This document shows positions 58,132 to 64,000 of a DNA stretch of 64,000 bases, in pieces; the stretch's first letter is position 1, and each line of letters begins with the position of its first letter. The position numbers and the translations under genes are program-made. Where the stretch lies: assembly GCA_027405735.1 (NCBI GenBank), contig JAPEHQ010000008.1:1798001-1862000 (forward strand), in the 5' to 3' direction. The notes below the pieces were generated by a model. That model saw only the letters and a program-made list of their open reading frames with translations. It ran no database searches and had not been told where the DNA came from. Source of the DNA: Mucor racemosus (Eukaryota > Mucoromycota > Mucoromycetes > Mucorales > Mucoraceae).

Positions 58132-58728
58132 ATGTCGTTAACGAACAATGCAGTAGCAGGCCCTTCAAATAGCACCAGAACAAATAGTATCAATAAATCT
58201 TCAACGCCAAAGGTTCAACTTGTAGAAAAAGTAGAAATATACCATTCAACCATACTAGAAGATTGTTTTGATTATTCGCTACTTGTTTCTAATAATGTTA
58301 GCATGGCTCGCGACCAGCTAGCAAACGAAAGAAATTGGCTTACTTGGTTTCGATTATCTTGTACGCTTATTATATTAGGTAATTCGATTACAATGTATTC
58401 GCACATAAAAAATAAATATAAACTTTTTGATTTACACATTATAGGCTTTACTGTTTTAATGCAATTTCGCTTGCCAGATAAAGATGATGATAATTCTCGA
58501 TCTGATATATCAAGTAAGCCAGTAGGTTATATTTTTGTTGCGATAGGTCTTTCGTGCTTTTGTGTTGGTATAGGAAAATACTTTAAGAGCCAAAGACTGT
58601 TAGTAAAGCAAGCAACGTACGTGGAAGCAGGATGGGCAAGTTATACAGCTGTAGGCATATTATTTGTATTTGTCTGCACCGTCATGATCCTGGCGTCTAC
58701 CAATGCATCTACATCATTTTTAACTTAA
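58132..58728 (+). CDS. DUF202 (YidH-type) small membrane protein
   Basis: Two exons (58132-58378, 58445-58728) give 176 residues. The DUF202 signature ARDQLANERNWLTWFRLSCT near residue 59 is followed by three hydrophobic helices (LIILGFTVLM, GYIFVAIGLSCFCVGI, VGILFVFVCTVMI) with a conserved YF/basic loop between the second and third. The 66-bp intron is a multiple of three and has no stop, so it reads through as a false 22-residue insert; splicing restores the compact first helix. DUF202 also occurs in the VTC1 subunit of fungal polyphosphate polymerase and in vacuolar membrane proteins; the exact role here is unknown. The next gene starts only 98 bp downstream. The start at MSLTNN was preferred over 58069 because of the hydrophobic, non-conserved extension. 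Confidence 0.85.
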   Translation: MSLTNNAVAGPSNSTRTNSINKSSTPKVQLVEKVEIYHSTILEDCFDYSLLVSNNVSMARDQLANERNWLTWFRLSCTLIILGNSITMYSHIKNKYKLFDLHIIGFTVLMQFRLPDKDDDNSRSDISSKPVGYIFVAIGLSCFCVGIGKYFKSQRLLVKQATYVEAGWASYTAVGILFVFVCTVMILASTNASTSFLT

Positions 58729-58826
58729 AAATTCGGATATTCAATAAATCACAAAAAGAAGGATATCTTGTACACTCTTTTTTTTATCGTTTTCTTCTTT
58801 TCTTTTTCTTCATAAATTAATTAAAA

Positions 58827-60676
58827 ATGTCTTGGTGGGGCCATAGTCCATTTGACGAAGTCGTTGGTTAGTTTTTTTTTTTTTTTGGTAATGAAATAAA
58901 TTATTAAAAATTCCTTATAGAAAAAGCAACTTCAGAGCTATTACCTGGAGGTCAGGAAGACCTTGTTTTAAATTTGGATATCAGTGACCAAATTCGTAGT
59001 AAGAAAATTAACGCCAAGGAAGCTATGCGTTCATTTAAAAGAAGATTGGCCCATACAAATCCAAATGTCCAACTTGCAACTTTAAATGTAAGTTTACTGC
59101 TAAGCAACTATTATTATACGATGAATAACATTGTGAAATAGCTTGTTGATACTTGTGTGAAAAACGGAGGTGACGTATTTGTCAAGGAGATAGCTTCGAG
59201 AGAATTCATGGATGAACTTGTTTCTATCTTAAAAGCACCTGTAAAGTAGTAAATTATACTAAAGTTGTGTATATGCATATACTTATAACTTTATTGTAGA
59301 CTGGTTGTAATATCGATGTAAAAATCAAATTATTATACGTTATTCAAACTTGGGGTTTAGCTTCCAAAAATAAGCCTACTCTAAGTTACATGTCTGATAC
59401 TTACTCTTTGTTGAAAGCTGAAGGCGTTCAATTTCCACCTATAAATGAAAATATCGATGGTATTTTGCTAGAAACTGCGGCTGTAAGTTCCATGTATCCA
59501 GCATATTTGAAGCGATGACTAACATTTGAGGATGAATAGGCACCTGAATGGTCGGATTCAGATGTATGTGATAGATGTCGTACAGCATTCACAATGACAA
59601 ATAGAAAGCATCACTGTCGTAATTGTGGTGGTACTTTTTGCCAGCAATGCTCAGCCAAGACAATGCCATTACCAAAACTTGGCATTAATGAACATGTGAG
59701 AGTATGTGATGGTTGTTATATTAAATTAAAATTGGATAAAGCAAATATCAAGCCATCCACTTCAACTAAATCAACAACTTCACAGCCTGCTGCAACAACT
59801 GCACATGTTGAAGATTATGATGATGATATCAAAAAGGCAATCGAACTTTCTTTAAAAGAAGCCGAGCAACAAACTACAAGCTACGGTGCTGGATATGTCG
59901 CTGCTCCTGTTCATCAACAACATCATCATCAGTCACCACCACCACAACATCAACAACAAAAAGCTCAAGAAACAGTTGAAGACGATCCTGATTTAGCAGC
60001 AGCCATTGCAGCCTCTTTGAGAGATCTTGAGATTTCTAAGCAGCAACCTGCTTCTCAACAACAACAACAGCAACAAAATAAAAATGATTTATCACCCGTA
60101 GAAATGGAAAACATATTGCTTTTCTCAACATTAATGGATCGAGTTTATGCAGCAGGAGGCGATGTTTCTAATGACACTCAAATCAATCAGTTATATACTC
60201 AAATTGGTGCTTTACAACCAAAGTTAGTAAAGAATTTAGATGAAACCATTCGTAAACGAAATGCTTTTATTGAAATACATGAAAAATTGAACATGGCAGT
60301 GAAGGCTTATGATCGATTATTAGAGGAAAGAATTGCTGGTGTTCGATACAACAATATACCTGAGCAACAATATCAACAACAACCTTTGTATCATCAGCCA
60401 ATGGATTATTACCCTCCTCAACATCAAGATACAAACAAATACTATCCTTCTCAAAGCGCTCCTCCTCAAGATTATTACCCTCAAGATTATAATAATAATA
60501 ATTATCAAGCACCTGCTGCCCCTGTTGCACCTGCTGTTAACAATCAAGATATGAGTAATTACTATTCAGCACCACCTCATTATCAAATGTCTTCATCACA
60601 GCACAATGGTGCCCCTCCAGCAACAGTTGTAGAGCAGAAGCAACCAGTTGAAGAGGCACCTTTGATTGATTTGTAG
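58827..60676 (+). CDS. VPS27: ESCRT-0 subunit VPS27 (VHS-FYVE-UIM)
   Basis: Five exons (58827-58866, 58921-59087, 59142-59240, 59300-59482, 59540-60676) give 541 residues. The VHS domain fills residues 1-150 ([20 protein letters not shown]). The FYVE finger near 166-230 has [18 protein letters not shown] and RVCDGC, the PI3P-binding triad. Two ubiquitin-interacting motifs follow: [14 protein letters not shown] near 258 and [14 protein letters not shown] near 313. A GAT-like helical region near 355-435 should bind the partner HSE1. A Gln/Pro/Tyr-rich tail ends in PLIDL, a clathrin-box motif. VPS27 selects ubiquitinated cargo on endosomes and recruits ESCRT-I. The tail contains PSAPP (near residue 454), a PSAP-type late-domain motif that could bind the VPS23 UEV domain. 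Confidence 0.95.
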
Positions 60677-61172
60677 TGAATTGAACCCCAGACCATCAAT
60701 ACTATCTCTGGCAAACATTCGACTTTTTACAAATAAACGACACATATAAAAAATATGAATAGAAAGAGCAACATTTGGAGATTATTTTGTGTTAACATAT
60801 AGCATAGTAATTTCCGTGTATTTTGGCCCTGAGAATTCTATAAAGGAAAGAATGGTGGAAAACTATTTAATTTCTACTCATTTTTGTTATGAAAAAAAAT
60901 ACAATAAAGCGATTTTAAACCATGTTTTTGAAGGGTTATTATGAATGTAATAGAAGAATATATCTGTTGAATATCATTATCTTTTGTTTGATTTGAATAT
61001 AACCTAGTAAATCTGTCAACTTCGTAGTAGATGTTGATGGCAAGGTAATGGACTCGAGTCACAACCCATGACGTTTGGCGGCCCTTACCCCCACCTTTTA
61101 AACTTTTTTTAAGGCTTTTGTTATATTTTTCTCTCTCTTAAAGTATACTCTAAAAGATATATAACATATAAA
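60677..61172. other. Intergenic, VPS27 3' flank and PHB1 promoter
   Basis: No gene seen. A TTTTT/CTCTC pyrimidine tract lies at about 61100-61140 just before the PHB1 start. Confidence 0.5.
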
Positions 61173-62154
61173 ATGGCTGCTATTCTCGAAAAGATTGCTA
61201 AACTTGCTATTCCTGCTGGACTTGCTATCGGCGGTGCTCAATCTGCCATGTATGATGGTAAGTATCGAATGTTAAATTTTATAAATGTCAAACTAACATT
61301 TTCGGGGGTTTTTTGTCTTTTTTGATAGTCCAGGGTGGTTATCGTGCTGTTATTTTCGATCGTATTCAAGGTGTTAAGCCTTCCTCCATTGGTGAAGGTA
61401 CTCACTTTTTAGTTCCTTGGCTTCAACGTGCTGTTTTGTTCGATGTTCGTACCAAGCCTCGTAACATTTCTACTACCACTGGTTCCAAGGATATGCAAAT
61501 GGTCTCTTTGACTTTGCGTGTACTTCATCGTCCTGAACTCAAGAATTTGTCTTCCATCTACCAAAACTTGGGTGAAGATTATGATGAAAGAGTTTTGCCT
61601 TCCATTGGTAACGAAGTTTTGAAATCTATTGTTGCTCAATTCGATGCATCTGAATTAATTACTCAACGTGAGGTTGTTTCTGCAAAGATCCGTGAAGAAT
61701 TATATAAGCGTGCTAGAGAATTCAACATTGCTTTAGAAGATGTTTCAATTGTAAGTACATGAATTAAATGAAAAAAAGAAAGAAAAAATGGCCCGGGAAA
61801 GAAAAGAATTATTGACATGTTATTTAGACCCACATGACCTTTGGTAAAGAATTCACCAACGCTGTCGAACAAAAGCAAATTGCTCAACAAGAAGCTGAAC
61901 GTGCCAAGTTTATTGTCGAACGTGCAGAACAAGAAAAGCAAGCTGCCATTATTCGTGCTGAAGGTGATTCTCAAGCCGCTGAAATGATCTCAACAGCACT
62001 TTCCAAGGCTGGTGATGGTTTTATTGCTTTTAGAAAGATTGAAGCTTCCAAGGATATCGCACAAACATTATCCCAAGCTCGTAATGTTACTTACTTGCCT
62101 AGCAACAAGAATGGTAGTGGATCAAATATGCTTCTTAACATTGGTTCTGCTTAG
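61173..62154 (+). CDS. PHB1: Prohibitin-1, inner mitochondrial membrane
   Basis: Three exons (61173-61257, 61329-61750, 61828-62154) give 277 residues, the standard length. A hydrophobic N-terminus ([20 protein letters not shown]) anchors it in the inner mitochondrial membrane. The SPFH/PHB domain follows, with [34 protein letters not shown] and [22 protein letters not shown]-terminal coiled coil ([20 protein letters not shown]) pairs with PHB2 to build the ring complex that scaffolds inner-membrane proteins and m-AAA protease. It is PHB1 rather than PHB2 because the N-terminal extension is short and the C-terminal sequence ends soon after the coil. It converges with the small gene at 62298. 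Confidence 0.96.
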
Positions 62155-62297
62155 ATTTTTTAATTCGGCATTTTTGCAAAAAATATATATATTTATAAAT
62201 GGCACATATGAACAAAAAAATCAAAAGACAATTGTAATAATAAAATAAATGGTTTAATAATGAAAGTATATTCTATATAAATGCGTGCTTATATTAT

Positions 62298-62507
62298 TTA
62301 AAATCCTAAGGCTGCTTTGATTCGTGCGAAAATACCAGGGCACACACAGCGATCTTCTTTTGGTACACCTTCTAATGCTTCTTCAACGTGTTGACCACAT
62401 CCTGTAAAGGATTGTCAGAACATACAATTACAAAGTATTTACTTTTATATCATCTTACCAGCCCAAGTAGGTTTTTTACATTTATCACAAGTTGTACGTT
62501 CACACAT
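62298..62507 (-). CDS. Conserved 50-residue Cys-rich protein
   Basis: Two exons (62507-62459 and 62401-62298) give 50 residues. Cysteines at 2, 7, 10, 18, 35 and 37 and a histidine near 21 occur in the pattern CDKCKKPTWAGCGQHVEEAL, then DRCVCP. I recognise the CxKCxKPTWxGCGxHVExAL pattern as a small conserved protein of fungi, plants and bacteria without an assigned function; metal binding through the CxxC pairs is inference. The intron falls in the glycine codon before CGQH and the phases agree. Its stop is 143 bp from the PHB1 stop on the other strand. Confidence 0.85.
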
Positions 62508-63414
62508 TTTGTTAGTTTATTGATGATTTTGTATTGATGATTGAAATTCTAAAGATTAGAAAACCTGACCAGCAGCAGTGGTATTTATATTGGTTGTTTA
62601 AAATGGGAAGACGAATCCTTACGCGGCTATTCTATTATGATTGGTTACGGATCAGGGTCAATGTAACATTTAGTCAACATGGAAATACAAACTTTTTCCT
62701 TTTTCAAAATGTTCCAATTGTGGTATATTCACCATCAAAGCTTACGATCCTTCTCTAATAGTTTTTGGAACCATTGAGTGTTATTTCTTAGTCTGATTCT
62801 TATATACGTGGGCATTTATTTCTACTCTTATGTTGTATTTATTGGAATAATTTGCTTGCAGTTAGGTTTTTTACATGTGGTTTCGAATATTCAACTTTTC
62901 TTGATACACTGTTAATGAGCCTACGTTAATTTTGCTTATATTGTAGAGGATTTCTCCATATCTTTGAAACTATTATACAGTATTATAAATAAAATCGTGG
63001 TTTATATAGCATCTACGAAATGCTTTTGTGGTTTTTCCTTAGATGAAACTTAAAGTTAGCACGATAACATGTCCATTTGGAATGGTATTTATAAATCAAT
63101 ATATTTTATATTAAAACAAAAATAAAAAGTATTCGTATATGCTCCAGATGTTGCTTCTCGTATTTGTACACTATCATTAGGTTTTTACATGCATTTAAGT
63201 TTGATAATCAATCCCTAAAAACAGCCAAAACGATGTCTGAGTTTGCAATGTGGTGGTTGTTGTCCAACCTCGCTCAGGGGTCGTGATAGAACAAGCACAC
63301 TTCTGATATCTGGAGGTAGTAACAAAGGATACTCAAATACTTATGCTACCCCATCCATTTAATATATATCGTCCGTATGCGATATAATATTTTAAAGTAT
63401 TAGCAAGTAGACCT
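62508..63414. other. Intergenic, upstream of the small Cys-rich gene
   Basis: No further gene is supported. The first bases are the promoter side of the minus-strand small gene. The frame 62534-62758 has no recognisable motif. Confidence 0.45.
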
Positions 63415-64000
63415 AAAATTTGAATTTTAAAAATTCAATTTTCATAGTTTTCAATCTTCAAAATCATAAAGTGCCCTCTTTTCTATAACTAACCTCATAC
63501 TAAACACTTTTTACGACATACCTTAGACGTTTCTAAGTAGATATAAATGGTTTGCATTATGCTAGCTCTTCCTAAATTTATTCTATATCCCACGAAAGAC
63601 TCAAAAACGCGTAAATTCACTGCATTTTTCTTAAAAATTGCATCTCACTTTTCATCTCTGCTCTGCTTTTTTTTTCACTAAATAACACCAAGAAAAAAAT
63701 ATATGCCAATGCACCTGAGATGCTCACCTTTAATCCAAAAACAAGTATCCGGAAATATCCTACTTTTTACAGTTGGTATTAATTTTTCAGTGCTAATGTT
63801 TCAGCTTTTTACGCGTATTTCACTGCTAAAAAATTGAAAAATTTGAAGCTTCATATCTCTAGAAATAATTAAGCTATTCTAGCACTTTTTAATAATAAAA
63901 CTTACTTGTTTTAAGGTGCTCTATAACATATCTGAATATAAAAAAATTCTGAGCACTTTTATTTTTTTTCATTTTTTTGATATTTTTGTGGTTGATTTCA
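63415..64000 (+). repeat. R1 dispersed repeat, copy 5 (cut by window end)
   Basis: Matches copy 3 from its left boundary ('aatcttcaaaat', 'aaatttattctatatccc', 'tcaaaaacgcgtaaattcac') and runs off the window inside the lysine-rich frame region. It helps define the left end of the family. Confidence 0.88.

Overview
The window looks like nuclear DNA of an early-diverging fungus, most probably Mucoromycota (Mucorales-like). The evidence is AT-rich sequence, genes split by many short GT-AG introns (mostly 40-75 bp, one only 39 bp), long CAA/CAG poly-Q tracts, polypyrimidine leaders just before start codons, and a conserved gene set of fungal type. No species can be named from sequence alone. All gene models were spliced by hand by checking phase at every junction; all twelve main models close without a frame error.

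Layout. 1-880 is a truncated copy of a dispersed repeat (called R1 here). 0.9-16.3 kb is a gene-rich island: an IKS1-type kinase (+), a mitochondrial carrier (+), a Zn2Cys6 regulator (-), a possible decayed zinc-knuckle gene (-), an ATG1/ULK-type autophagy kinase (-), and, divergent from it, a long poly-Q RNA-binding protein with three RRMs and C-terminal MLLE modules (+), an architecture like Rrm4. 16.7-30.4 kb is a gene-poor repeat graveyard holding R1, a pogo/Tigger-type MITE, a CACTA-like MITE, several duplicated segments and broken pieces of a dynein intermediate chain gene. Ribosomal protein uL14 (RPL23, -) follows at 30.5-31.4 kb. A structurally complete two-ORF LINE with a 14-bp target duplication fills 32.45-38.17 kb. 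Next come an oxysterol-binding protein (+) and a 1,869-residue Sel1-repeat protein (+). 50.7-57.4 kb is a second repeat island, with a broken Ty3-like gag-pol between two almost identical inverted R1 arms. 58.1-62.5 kb is again compact: a DUF202 membrane protein (+), the ESCRT-0 subunit VPS27 (+), prohibitin PHB1 (+) and a 50-residue Cys-rich protein (-). The window ends in another R1 copy.

Togetherness. The genes do not form one pathway. Several act in membrane traffic and degradation (ATG1, VPS27, OSBP, IKS1), and two in mitochondria (carrier, PHB1). The most unusual observations are the Rrm4-like protein, the near-perfect inverted R1 pair with sharp divergence at its inner edge (a gene-conversion signature), a native empty site for the pogo MITE in a second R1 copy, the intact LINE with its TAA-AG-ATG ORF junction, and dynein gene fragments spread with repeats. 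I found no CRISPR array, tRNA or rRNA, and no clear evidence of an entirely new biological system.
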